From contig DATJNS010000189.1 in NCBI GenBank assembly GCA_035507915.1, forward strand, positions 1 to 24,097: 24,097 nucleotides of DNA, in the 5' to 3' direction. Each line of letters opens with the position of its first letter. Positions within the stretch are counted from its first letter, which is position 1. Under the pieces are notes generated by a model, which saw only the letters and a program-made list of their open reading frames with translations, searched no databases and had not been told where the DNA came from. The translations under genes and the position numbers were made by a program. The DNA comes from JACQAI01 sp035507915 (lineage in GTDB: Bacteria > Pseudomonadota > Alphaproteobacteria > Elsterales > Elsteraceae). Positions 1 through 7,877 of the stretch are shown piece by piece.

Positions 1-1
1 C

Positions 2-829
2 GCCAAGCGCGGCCTGGCGATCAGTCTGGCGCTCAACGGCGCCAGCGTCGCCGGCATCGTGATCACCCCGGCGATGATCTGGCTGACCGGCCGGTTCGGC
101 TTCGCGGCCGGCCTGTGGATCCTGATCGCGGCGATGTGGGCATGCCTGTGGCCGCCCGTCCTCCTGACGCTGCGCCGGCCGGGGGCGCTCGGCGTGGCGG
201 CGGGCGGCGTCGCGCTGCCGACACCCACGGGCAATCCATCGGCCGTGCCGCCGATCGCGCGGGCGGCGCTGCTGCGCGACCGCGCGATCCAGTCGGTCGC
301 GGTGGCGTTCGGCCTCGGCTTGAGCGCCCAGGTCGGCTTTCTGATGCATCAGGTCAACTTTCTGACCGGCCGGCTCGGCATCGCGGCCGCCGGCGTCGGC
401 GTCGCGCTCACCACCACCGTCGCGGTGGCGTCGCGTGTCGGCACCGGCCTGGTGGTCGACCGGCTCGACCCGCGCCGCGTCGCGGCGGCGAATTTCCTGG
501 TCCAGATCGCCGCCCTGGCGGTGCTCTCGTCGTCCGCGTCGCCGACGGCGATCTATGTCGGCTGTGCGCTGTTCGGCATCAGCGTCGGCAACATGATCAC
601 GTTGCCCAACCTGATCGTGCAACGCGAGTTCCCGTCGGCGCAGTTCGCGCGCGCGATCAGCCTGGTGTTCGCGATCGATCAGGTCGTGCTGGCGTTCGGC
701 CCTGGCGTGCTCGGCATCGTGCGCGACTGGTCGGGCGACTACACGGCGGCGCTGGCGGTCTGCATCGCCCTCGACGTCGCGGCGTTTGCCGCGGTGCTGG
801 TGCGCCGGCGTGCGAACGCCGTACCCTGA
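2..829 (+). CDS. MFS transporter, C-terminal part (5' end outside window)
   Basis: The reading frame is open from base 2, upstream of the first ATG at 59, so the gene starts before the window; about 275 residues are visible. They are dominated by hydrophobic helices separated by short basic loops, for example the DRLDPRR loop near base 460, which matches the cytoplasmic D-R-x-x-x-R-R type loop of the major facilitator superfamily. A long hydrophilic stretch around bases 170-290 looks like the central loop between the two six-helix halves, so the visible part is roughly the end of helix 5/6 plus the C-terminal half. It should be an inner-membrane secondary transporter for a small solute, with unknown substrate. 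The stop TGA (827-829) shares its last base with the ATG of the phosphatase gene, so the two are probably co-transcribed and translationally coupled. It could also be an oxalate/formate- or monocarboxylate-type MFS member. Confidence 0.85.
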   Translation, partial: AKRGLAISLALNGASVAGIVITPAMIWLTGRFGFAAGLWILIAAMWACLWPPVLLTLRRPGALGVAAGGVALPTPTGNPSAVPPIARAALLRDRAIQSVAVAFGLGLSAQVGFLMHQVNFLTGRLGIAAAGVGVALTTTVAVASRVGTGLVVDRLDPRRVAAANFLVQIAALAVLSSSASPTAIYVGCALFGISVGNMITLPNLIVQREFPSAQFARAISLVFAIDQVVLAFGPGVLGIVRDWSGDYTAALAVCIALDVAAFAAVLVRRRANAVP

Positions 830-1455
830 TGCCGATGGTCGTGCTGCGACGATGGCGGACGCGTCTGGAAGACGGCTGGGCCGCGCTGCCGGTGATCGGC
901 GGGCCGCGCCTCGCGCCGCCGTCGCGCGACCGCGCGGCGGCCGAGCTCGCGGTGTGCAGCTGGCTCGACGCGTGCGAGCAGGCCGCCGGATACGACGCCG
1001 TGATCTCGATCGAGAGCCCGGATGCGACCGACGACAACGGCCGGCTGCGCCGCCTCGGCGCCCCGGGCGAGCCCGCCCATCACGTGCTGTGCTTCCACGA
1101 CATCGAGGACCCGCACCAGCCGGCGCCGCCGCGCCGCCGTCACGTGCGCGACGGGCTCGTGTTCGCGCGCCGGCACGCCGGCCGGCGGCTGCTGATCCAC
1201 TGCCACGCCGGCGTGTCGCGCTCGACCGCGCTCGCCTACGCGGTCCTGATCGATCAGCACGGCGCCGTGGGCGAAGAGGCGCGCATGCTCGAGCGGCTGC
1301 TGGCGCTGCGGCCGCAGGCCTGCCCGAACCGGCTGGTGATCCGTTACGCCGACCAGTTGCTCGGCTGCGCCGGGCGCATGATCCGCGCGGTCGACGACCA
1401 CCCGACCATCCAGGCGACCCGCCGCCGCAATTTCGGGCCCCCGGGCGCGGAGTGA
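829..1455 (+). CDS. Small protein tyrosine/dual-specificity phosphatase (COG5350-like)
   Basis: This 208-residue protein carries the cysteine-phosphatase P-loop HCHAGVSRST: nucleophile Cys125 and phosphate-binding Arg131, spaced as C-x5-R. An acidic stretch HDIED (Asp91, Asp94) lies about 30 residues upstream, where the general-acid Asp of this fold sits. The C-terminal segment with CPNRLVIRYADQLL resembles the alphaproteobacterial COG5350 'predicted tyrosine phosphatase' group. It should be cytoplasmic; the substrate is unknown. The start at 829 is preferred because it overlaps the MFS stop by one base (TGATG) and no separate ribosome binding site is seen, which suggests coupled translation; an ATG two codons later (835) is also possible. 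An open frame continues far upstream on the same strand but runs antisense in frame to the MFS gene and has no phosphatase features. Confidence 0.85.
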   Translation: MPMVVLRRWRTRLEDGWAALPVIGGPRLAPPSRDRAAAELAVCSWLDACEQAAGYDAVISIESPDATDDNGRLRRLGAPGEPAHHVLCFHDIEDPHQPAPPRRRHVRDGLVFARRHAGRRLLIHCHAGVSRSTALAYAVLIDQHGAVGEEARMLERLLALRPQACPNRLVIRYADQLLGCAGRMIRAVDDHPTIQATRRRNFGPPGAE

Positions 1456-1474
1456 CGGCCGCCGTTTTCTCGAT

Positions 1475-1622
1475 CGTCATGCTCGGGCTCGTCCCGCATC
1501 CACGTCTTTCTGCTCGCGCGTCTGCCGCCCACCAACCCAGCCGCGCGAGCAGGGTTGGCGTGGCGGCTGCTCGCGCGTCTGAAACAAAGGCGTGGATCCT
1601 CGGCACGCGGCCGAGGATGACG
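1475..1622. repeat. Composite REP-like palindrome (family D)
   Basis: The ends are imperfect inverted copies: CGTCATGCTCGGG...CCACGTCTTT at the left and AAAGGCGTGG...GAGGATGACG at the right. This is the layout of a dispersed alphaproteobacterial palindrome. Inside it, CTGCTCGCGCGTCTG occurs twice in direct orientation (1510-1524 and 1567-1581), and an inverted partner CGCGCGAGCAG lies at 1542-1552. It looks like a repeat that acquired a second internal repeat. No other copy occurs in this window. Confidence 0.6.
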
Positions 1623-1774
1623 GCGCAAGGAGGTGGCGACGGTCAGCGGTGCGCCGATGGGGCGTCGGCCAGCGCAGCAGGCGGAATGCAGGCCCTCTCC
1701 GGCGCAAGGGTCCCCCGTCCATGTCTCGATCGATGCCGCATGCGAGATCATGCCGATGGTGTCGCCGATCTTTC

Positions 1775-1803
1775 GTGACATGAGCAGGGGGTGCTCATGT
1801 CAC
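1775..1803. terminator. Perfect 12-bp inverted repeat between convergent genes
   Basis: GTGACATGAGCA (1775-1786) and TGCTCATGTCAC (1792-1803) pair perfectly across a five-base G loop. The right arm ends 8 bases past the alcohol dehydrogenase stop at 1812. The position between convergent genes suggests a transcription end structure, but there is no clear T-run on either strand, so a Rho-dependent stop, an mRNA-stabilising hairpin or a protein-binding dyad are alternatives. Confidence 0.45.
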
Positions 1804-1811
1804 TGGACCGC

Positions 1812-2855
1812 TCACATCAGGAACACGCCCTTGCCCGAGGTCTGCTTGTCGAACAGCGTGTAGGCCTCGACCGCCTGCCCGAGCTTCCAGCGGTGGGTGA
1901 ACAGGTGGTCGACGGCGATCTTGCGGTCGGCGACGAACGCCGCGCAGTCGGCCTGGCCGACCGTCGAGAAGGTCCAGGACGCGACGATGGTGAGCTGCTT
2001 GCGGATCATGTCCGGGCTGACGTCGATCGTGACGTCGCCGCCTTCGCCGACGAAGCACACGGTACCCCAGGTGCGCGCGCTGCGCACCGCGGCGATGCGG
2101 CCCGCGGCGGTCCCCGAGGTGTCGAGCGTCAGGTCGGCGCCGCGGCCGTGGGTCAGCTCCTTGACCGCGGCGATCGGGTCGTTCGAGCCCGGGTCGACCG
2201 TGGCGTCGGCGCCGAACGCCTTGGCGCGCTCGAGCCGCTCGGCGCCGATGTCGAGCGCGATCACGCGCGCGCCCATCGCCGCGGCGAGCTGGGTCGCCGA
2301 CAGGCCGACCGGTCCCTGGCCGACGATCGCGATGGTGTCGCGGCCCGACAGGTTGATGCGGCGCAGCGCGCCATAGGCCGTGCCGGTGCCGCACGAAATC
2401 GCGGCGCCGGTCTCGAACGACAGGCTGTCGGGCAGCGGCACCAAGGTGCTCGCCGGTACCTTCATGTAGGGCGCGTGCGCGCCGTGGCCGGTGGCGCCGT
2501 AGACCGTGATGCCGCCGGCGCAGAGCTGCGACCAGCCGACCCGGCAGTGCTCGCAGGTGCCGCAGCCGATGTAGTGATGGACCATGACGCGGTCGCCGAC
2601 GCGCGCCTGCTTGTCCGGCACTTCGGGACCGACCGCGGCGACCACGCCGCACGGCTCGTGCCCGGCGATCACCGGCCCGGCGAGCTTGCCGAGCCCGAGC
2701 GCCGCCGGTCCGTCCTTGGCGCGATAGAACTTGAGATCGCTGCCGCACATGCCCGACGCCTTGATGGCGAGCACGACCTCGCCGGGGCCCGGGGTCGGAT
2801 CGGGGAACTCCATCATCTCGATCTTGCGATCGCCGACGAACACGACACCGCGCAT
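1812..2855 (-). CDS. Zinc-dependent alcohol dehydrogenase (MDR superfamily)
   Basis: This 347-residue protein has the full layout of a zinc-containing medium-chain dehydrogenase. Catalytic zinc ligands are Cys37 (CGSD), His66-Glu67 (GHE) and probably Cys155. The structural zinc site is Cys98, Cys101, Cys104 and Cys112. The NAD(P)-binding Rossmann motif GQGPVG starts at Gly179. It should oxidise an alcohol, polyol or similar compound in the cytoplasm; the family includes threonine and sorbitol dehydrogenases, and the substrate cannot be read from sequence. The start at 2855 is chosen because AGGGAGG lies just upstream and the protein then begins where the family does. The same frame continues to 3137, but that extension is not homologous-looking and would run into the promoter of the divergent gene. 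A strong dyad (2875-2898) lies just upstream of its start. Confidence 0.92.
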   Translation of the reverse strand: MRGVVFVGDRKIEMMEFPDPTPGPGEVVLAIKASGMCGSDLKFYRAKDGPAALGLGKLAGPVIAGHEPCGVVAAVGPEVPDKQARVGDRVMVHHYIGCGTCEHCRVGWSQLCAGGITVYGATGHGAHAPYMKVPASTLVPLPDSLSFETGAAISCGTGTAYGALRRINLSGRDTIAIVGQGPVGLSATQLAAAMGARVIALDIGAERLERAKAFGADATVDPGSNDPIAAVKELTHGRGADLTLDTSGTAAGRIAAVRSARTWGTVCFVGEGGDVTIDVSPDMIRKQLTIVASWTFSTVGQADCAAFVADRKIAVDHLFTHRWKLGQAVEAYTLFDKQTSGKGVFLM

Positions 2856-2874
2856 CGCTGCCTCCCTGAGCCTC

Positions 2875-2898
2875 GCCGCGGACCGCACGGTCCGCGGC
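2875..2898. promoter_or_regulatory. Perfect 11-bp dyad upstream of the alcohol dehydrogenase
   Basis: GCCGCGGACCG (2875-2885) is followed, after the two bases CA, by its exact inverse CGGTCCGCGGC (2888-2898). It lies 20-43 bases upstream of the dehydrogenase ATG in the divergent gap with the gene at 3079. The two-base centre fits a dimeric repressor or activator site better than a terminator loop. No convincing -10/-35 pair was seen next to it, and no regulator gene lies nearby. Confidence 0.45.
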
Positions 2899-3023
2899 AC
2901 CTCAGTGTCGCGCGCCCGCCGCGGCGCCGCAACCGGCGCCCGAGACGTCCCGAATTCAACGGTTTTCCAGAGGCTTAGGGCCCGATGCTGCAGGTTGGCG
3001 CGCCGCCCGGTCGAAGGCCGCGA

Positions 3024-3052
3024 TTGGCAGACTCGCGCCGTTGATTTATTGT
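3024..3052 (+). promoter_or_regulatory. Candidate sigma-70 type promoter for the 3079 gene
   Basis: TTGGCA (3024-3029, one mismatch to TTGACA) and TATTGT (3047-3052, four of six matches to TATAAT) are separated by exactly 17 bases. They sit in one of the few AT-rich patches of the window, about 27 bases upstream of the ATG at 3079. Transcription would start near 3059 and would cover the exported coiled-coil protein and probably htrA. Confidence 0.45.
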
Positions 3053-3078
3053 TAAACCAATCGGGGTGGAATGGATCG

Positions 3079-3546
3079 ATGTTCCGAAGTCTTCTAGGCG
3101 CTTGCGCGGCGACCTTGCTGCTCTTGTCGAGCGGCATGGCCTATGCACAGAGCGCGTCCGATGAGCGCGCGCTGCAGAACCAGCTGGCCGACCGCGACGA
3201 GTACCGGGCGAAGCTCCTGCTCGAGCTGTCGTTCCGCCAGTCCAAGCTCGCCGCGCAGAAGGACAAGCTCGCGCAGCAGGAGAAGCTGCTTGCGGACATG
3301 CGGGCCAAGCTCGACACGCCGGTCAGCGAGGACGAGGAGGACGCGGCGGCCGCGTCCGCCCAAGGTCCGGGCAACATCCCGGCCAAATCGGTCACCGGCG
3401 CGAAGCTCAAGCCCGATACCGTGCAGGCGAAGCGGGCCAAGGATTTCGACGCGCAGATCTACAAGACCATGGTGGCGCGCTACGATGTCACCGCGACCCA
3501 GAAGGACATCGACGAACTTCGGGCGTTGCTCGCGCGGCATCCCTGA
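3079..3546 (+). CDS. Exported coiled-coil protein of unknown function
   Basis: The 155-residue product starts with a clear Sec signal peptide: basic residue, hydrophobic core of about 15 residues and an AYA|QS cleavage site after residue 23. Residues about 25-85 are rich in charged heptad-like repeats of Leu, Lys, Gln and Glu and are likely a coiled coil. An acidic run (SEDEEDAAAA) follows, then a C-terminal helical segment with a second predicted Lys/Asp-rich helix. No enzymatic motif is visible. It is probably periplasmic. The start at 3079 is set by the signal peptide and a GGGGTGGA box 9-10 bases upstream; an earlier in-frame start would destroy the signal peptide. It is followed, 102 bases on, by the htrA-like gene on the same strand, so it could be a partner or client of that protease; this is inference only. 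Confidence 0.75.
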   Translation: MFRSLLGACAATLLLLSSGMAYAQSASDERALQNQLADRDEYRAKLLLELSFRQSKLAAQKDKLAQQEKLLADMRAKLDTPVSEDEEDAAAASAQGPGNIPAKSVTGAKLKPDTVQAKRAKDFDAQIYKTMVARYDVTATQKDIDELRALLARHP

Positions 3547-3648
3547 CCCTCGCGATCGCGCGCTGTCCCCGCCATGGCGCGCATCCCGGCACCCGGAACG
3601 GCGGCGCCCGCGGTGGCGTTCTGGATGGTGCAGGTCGGAGGGCGCGTG

Positions 3649-5145
3649 ATGAGGCGCTGGCGCATCGGGGCGGCGATCGTCGCGGCAAGCTGCGCGCTGC
3701 CCTTGGGCGCGGGCGCTGCCGAGCCCCACCGGCCGCCGACCCCGGGCTTCGCGGATCTGGTCGAGCGGCTGATGCCGGCGGTCGTCAACATCGCGACCGT
3801 GCACGAGGCCAGCGCGCCCACGCTCGACCGCGCGCTCGCGCTGCCGCCCGGCCTGTCGCTGGATGACCTGTTCCGCGATCTGCTCGAGCGTCAGCGCAAG
3901 CGCGCCGCCGAGTCGCCGCCGGTGCGCCGCGAGATGCTGTCGCTCGGCTCCGGCTTCGTCATCGATCCCGCCGGCTGGATCGTCACCAACCAGCACGTGG
4001 TCGCCGGCGGCAGCCGCATCCGCGTCACGCTGAGCGACGGCAGCATGCTTGCCGGCCGGCTGGTCGGGCAGGACGCGCGCATGGACCTCGCGCTCGTCAA
4101 GGTCGAGCCGCGCCGTCCGCTGCGTGCGGTGGCCTGGGGCTCCTCGGACGGCGTGCGTCCGGGCGACTGGGTGATGACCATCGGCAACCCGTTCGGCCTG
4201 GTCAACAGCGTGGCGGCCGGCATCGTCTCGGGGCGCGACCGCGACCTGCACAGCGGGCCCGAGGACGATTACATCCAGACCGACGCCGCGATGAACACCG
4301 GCAGCTCGGGCGGCCCGATGTTCGACATGAGCGGCCGCGTGATCGGCATCGACACCGCGATCTACACCCAGACCGGCGGCAGCGTCGGCGTCGGCTTCGC
4401 GATCCCGTCGAGCCTGGCGCAGCCGGTGGTCGAGCAGCTCAAGCGCTACGGCAAGGTCACGCGCGGCTTCATCGGCGTGTCGCTCCAGTCGGTGACCGGC
4501 GAGATCGCCCAGCTGGTGTCGCTCGATCGGCCGCGCGGCGCGCTGATCACCCGGGTGCTGCCCGGCGGTCCCGCGGCGGCGGCGCAGCTCATGCGCGGCG
4601 ACGTCATCGTCTCGGTCGGCGGCACGCCGATCGACACCGTGCACCGCCTGCAGCACCTGATCGAGGGATTGCCGATCGACCAGCCGGTCGAGCTCGTGGT
4701 GTGGCGCGACCGGCATGAGCTGCCGCTCGCGGTCCGCATCGGCGCGCTGCCCGACGAGCACGTCGCCAAGGCCGACGACGCAGCGCCGGCCGTGCCGAGC
4801 GAGACCGCCGCGCCGACGAGCGGAACGGCCGCGCCGCGCGCGCCGGCGAACGCCTCCGAGCGGCTCGGGCTGGTGCTCGGGCCGATCACCCAGGAGGCGC
4901 GTCAGGCCGAGGGGTTGCGCGAGCCGGGCGTCGCGGTCACCGACGTCGTGCCGTCGAGCCCGGCAGACGACGCCGGGCTGAGCGCGGGCGACCTCATCCT
5001 GGCGCTCGACGGCAGCGTGGTCGCCACGCCGGAGGACGCGACGCGCCGGCTGCAGCAGGCTGCCGGCACGCGCAAGCCGGTCCTGATGCTGGTCGAGCGC
5101 GACGGCGAGCGGCGCTTCGTGGCGGTGCGGACGAGCGCGAGCTGA
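3649..5145 (+). CDS. Periplasmic HtrA/DegP-family serine protease with two PDZ domains
   Basis: The 498-residue protein has a signal peptide (MRRWR start, cleavage near GAGAA at about residue 24), a trypsin-like protease domain and two PDZ domains (about 272-365 and 405-498). The catalytic triad is His116 in TNQHVV, Asp146 in MDLALV and Ser220 in GSSGGP. The last motif is usually GNSGGP, so the Asn before the nucleophile is replaced by Ser. DegP-type enzymes degrade or refold damaged envelope proteins. The linker between the PDZ domains (about residues 375-403) is Ala/Pro/Thr-rich. The start at 3649 is chosen because GGAGG lies 7 bases upstream and a signal peptide follows; the frame is open from 3574 but that extension lacks a ribosome binding site. 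It may share a transcript with the exported protein at 3079. A DegQ/DegS-type role cannot be excluded. Confidence 0.93.
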   Translation: MRRWRIGAAIVAASCALPLGAGAAEPHRPPTPGFADLVERLMPAVVNIATVHEASAPTLDRALALPPGLSLDDLFRDLLERQRKRAAESPPVRREMLSLGSGFVIDPAGWIVTNQHVVAGGSRIRVTLSDGSMLAGRLVGQDARMDLALVKVEPRRPLRAVAWGSSDGVRPGDWVMTIGNPFGLVNSVAAGIVSGRDRDLHSGPEDDYIQTDAAMNTGSSGGPMFDMSGRVIGIDTAIYTQTGGSVGVGFAIPSSLAQPVVEQLKRYGKVTRGFIGVSLQSVTGEIAQLVSLDRPRGALITRVLPGGPAAAAQLMRGDVIVSVGGTPIDTVHRLQHLIEGLPIDQPVELVVWRDRHELPLAVRIGALPDEHVAKADDAAPAVPSETAAPTSGTAAPRAPANASERLGLVLGPITQEARQAEGLREPGVAVTDVVPSSPADDAGLSAGDLILALDGSVVATPEDATRRLQQAAGTRKPVLMLVERDGERRFVAVRTSAS

Positions 5146-5173
5146 GCCCGTGCCGGCCGGGACGGCTCCCGGG

Positions 5174-5518
5174 CTACTCCAGGTCGACCTTGCCGACGTT
5201 GCGCACCACGCCGTGCTCGTCGAACTGCACCGTCACGGTGCGCGCCCGGGTGCTGCCGGCGCCCGCGACGCCCTGGTAGATCCAGATCTCGTGACCGGCC
5301 TGATAGTTGATGACCGGCTTGGCGCTGATCAGGCTGCGCACCTGATCCATGGTGGTCGTGCCGCGCTGGATCTGGCCGACCAGCTGGTCGTCGAGCACGA
5401 GCGCGGACGTCGGGGCGGGGGCCGCGGGCGGGGTGGCGGCGGTGTGGCTGCACGCCACGACCGCGAGCGCGCAGGCGGCGAGGGCGGCCGCTCCGATCCA
5501 GTGCCTCATCGCGCGCAT
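5174..5518 (-). CDS. SmpA/OmlA (BamE-like) small lipoprotein
   Basis: This 114-residue protein has a lipoprotein signal peptide. Two lipobox-like sites are present, LAAC (Cys16) and VVAC (Cys23); Cys23 gives the more normal hydrophobic length. After a Pro/Ala-rich linker, the segment from about residue 45 (IQRGTTTMDQVRSLI) and the strands IWIYQ and VTVQFDEHGVV match the SmpA/OmlA fold, in which a G-x-T-x-x-x-V helix start is followed by a small beta sheet. Such proteins sit in the outer membrane and either belong to the BAM complex or are BamE-like accessory lipoproteins. The start at 5518 is supported by GGGGAGG 5 bases upstream. It lies convergent to htrA with 28 bases between the stops. 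It is probably not the main bamE, which usually lies elsewhere; that is inference. Confidence 0.8.
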   Translation of the reverse strand: MRAMRHWIGAAALAACALAVVACSHTAATPPAAPAPTSALVLDDQLVGQIQRGTTTMDQVRSLISAKPVINYQAGHEIWIYQGVAGAGSTRARTVTVQFDEHGVVRNVGKVDLE

Positions 5519-5620
5519 GGTTGCCTCCCCTTCGACCGGACCCGTCGGCGACGCAAATTTAGCATGAATGTCCGAGGGATGCGCTAGCCGGGCGCGATCC
5601 GACCGCGATCCGGCCGCGGG

Positions 5621-6802
5621 TCAGCGGCTGAGCGCCTTCATGGCGCGGTCGAGGCCCTCGATGGTGAGCGGGAACATGCGGCCGCCCATGATCGATTTGA
5701 GCAGGGTCAGCGACGGCGTGTAGTCCCAGAACGGCTCGGCCTTGGGGTTGAGCCACGCCGCCTTGGGATAGGCGGCGAGCATGCGGCCCATCCAGACCTT
5801 GCCCGACTCCTCGTTCCAGTGCTCGACCGAGGCGCCCGGCTCGGTGATCTCGTAGGGGCTCATGGTGGCATCGCCGACGAAGATCAGCTTGTAGTCGGAC
5901 GCGTAGGTGTTGAGCACCTGCTGGGTCGGGATCGAGGTCGCGTTGCGGCGGCGGTTGTCGCGCCACAGGCGCTCGTACAGGCAGTTGTGGAAATAGAACA
6001 TCTCGAGGTGCTTGAAGGCGTAGCGCGCCGCCGTGAAGAGCTCCTCGGTGGTGCGGATGAAATCGTCCATCGAGCCGCCGATGTCGAACAGCAGCAGCAC
6101 CTTCACGGTGTTGCGGCGCTCGGGCACGAGCTTGAGGTCGAGCGTGCCGGCGTTGTTGGCGGTCGCGCGGATGGTGTCGGGCAGATCGAGCTCGGTCGCC
6201 GCGCCTTCGCGGGCGAACTGGCGCAGCCGGCGCAGCGCCACCTTGATGTTGCGCGTGCCGAGCTCGACGTCGCCGTCGAGATTGCGGAAGTCGCGCTTGT
6301 CCCACACCTTGACGGCGCGGCGGTGGCGCGACTCGTGCTGGCCGATGCGCACGCCCGCCGGGTTGTAGCCGTAGGCGCCGAACGGCGAGGTGCCGCCGGT
6401 GCCGATCCATTTCGAGCCGCCCTGGTGGCGGCCGCGCTGCTCCTCGAGACGCTTCTTCAGCGTCTCCATCAGCTCCTGCCAGTCCATCGCCTTGAGCTTG
6501 GCCATCTCTTCGGGGGTCAGGTACTTCTCGGCCAGCTTGCGCAGCCACTCCTCGGGGATCTCGGCGGCGATCTCGTCCTCGCCCTCGGGCTTCTCCAGGC
6601 CCTTGAACACGGTGCCGAACACGACGTCGAAGCGGTCGAGGTGGCGCTCGTCCTTCACCAGCACGGCGCGCGACAGGTAGTAGAAATCCTCGACGTCGAA
6701 CGGCGCCACGTTGGCCTTCATGGCCTCGAGCAGCGCCAGGTATTCCTTGATCGAGGTCGGGACGCCGGCCGCGCGCAGCTCGAGGAAGAAGGTCGTGAAC
6801 AT
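5621..6802 (-). CDS. VWA (CoxE-like) protein, partner of the MoxR ATPase
   Basis: The 393-residue protein has a von Willebrand factor A domain in its C-terminal half. The metal-site (MIDAS) motif is D240-I-G-G-S244-M, where the first Ser of the usual D-x-S-x-S is Gly; a second Asp/Thr-containing loop (FVGDATMSP) follows. The N-terminal half is helical, with a charged segment near residues 80-150 and a Gly-rich WIGTGGTSPFGAYG stretch. MoxR/VWA pairs act as chaperone-like machines that insert metals or mature enzymes, as shown for CoxD/CoxE with CO dehydrogenase. The target here is unknown. The start at 6802 (MFTTFFLELR) is where the family begins; the frame stays open to 6937 but the extra residues are a translated repeat (6851-6933). 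It is downstream of moxR on the same strand. Confidence 0.88.
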   Translation of the reverse strand: MFTTFFLELRAAGVPTSIKEYLALLEAMKANVAPFDVEDFYYLSRAVLVKDERHLDRFDVVFGTVFKGLEKPEGEDEIAAEIPEEWLRKLAEKYLTPEEMAKLKAMDWQELMETLKKRLEEQRGRHQGGSKWIGTGGTSPFGAYGYNPAGVRIGQHESRHRRAVKVWDKRDFRNLDGDVELGTRNIKVALRRLRQFAREGAATELDLPDTIRATANNAGTLDLKLVPERRNTVKVLLLFDIGGSMDDFIRTTEELFTAARYAFKHLEMFYFHNCLYERLWRDNRRRNATSIPTQQVLNTYASDYKLIFVGDATMSPYEITEPGASVEHWNEESGKVWMGRMLAAYPKAAWLNPKAEPFWDYTPSLTLLKSIMGGRMFPLTIEGLDRAMKALSR

Positions 6803-6850
6803 GGCTTCAGGCCTCGTCCACGTTCCGATCGGGTCGTCCCACACCTGGTC

Positions 6851-6933
6851 CGTCATTGCGAGGAGCGTGGCGACGAAGCAATCCAGAGGGCGCCAACGCG
6901 ACTCTGGATTGCCTCGCTTCGCTCGCAATGACG
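6851..6933. repeat. REP-like palindrome, family A, copy 1 (moxR-VWA gap)
   Basis: CGTCATTGCGAG (6851-6862) and CTCGCAATGACG (6922-6933) are perfect inverted ends, and GCAATCCAGAG (6878-6888) pairs with CTCTGGATTGC (6902-6912). This 83-base element fills about half of the gap between the moxR stop and the VWA start. The same family occurs at 22671-22744. Translated remnants of this repeat are a known source of false N-terminal extensions. Confidence 0.85.
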
Positions 6934-6970
6934 ACAAAGGGCGTGAGTCGGATCGACCGGAACATGGCCG

Positions 6971-7825
<855 letters not shown>

Positions 7826-7877
7826 GCCTGCTCCCGAGGTTATGCGCCGGAGATAGTGTCGGGAGCGCGCGGCGAGA

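Larger units (their letters stand above)
1456..1811. other. Convergent intergenic region holding a repeat and a hairpin
   Basis: This 356-base stretch between the phosphatase (+) and the alcohol dehydrogenase (-) has no convincing gene. Short open frames at 1592-1783 and 1633-1863 have no ribosome binding site, no domain and arginine/proline-rich sequence typical of shadow frames. It holds the composite repeat at 1475-1622 and the perfect inverted repeat at 1775-1803; nothing else is recognised. Confidence 0.7.

Noticed and set aside
2856..3137. N-terminal extension of the alcohol dehydrogenase
   Set aside because: It overlaps the divergent gene's signal peptide region and promoter; a good ribosome binding site supports 2855.
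3094..4761. Long minus-strand frame opposite the htrA-like gene
   Set aside because: Its product is Arg/Ala/Asp/His-rich without any domain, while the plus strand holds a complete catalytic triad, PDZ domains and a signal peptide. It is a shadow caused by high GC.
5144..5175. GC-rich hairpin between htrA and the SmpA-like gene
   Set aside because: Only 5-6 bp arms can be paired in several alternative ways and no T-run follows, so it is not called as a terminator.
6803..6937. N-terminal extension of the VWA gene
   Set aside because: It is the translation of the family A repeat, which is a common false extension; the family starts at 6802.
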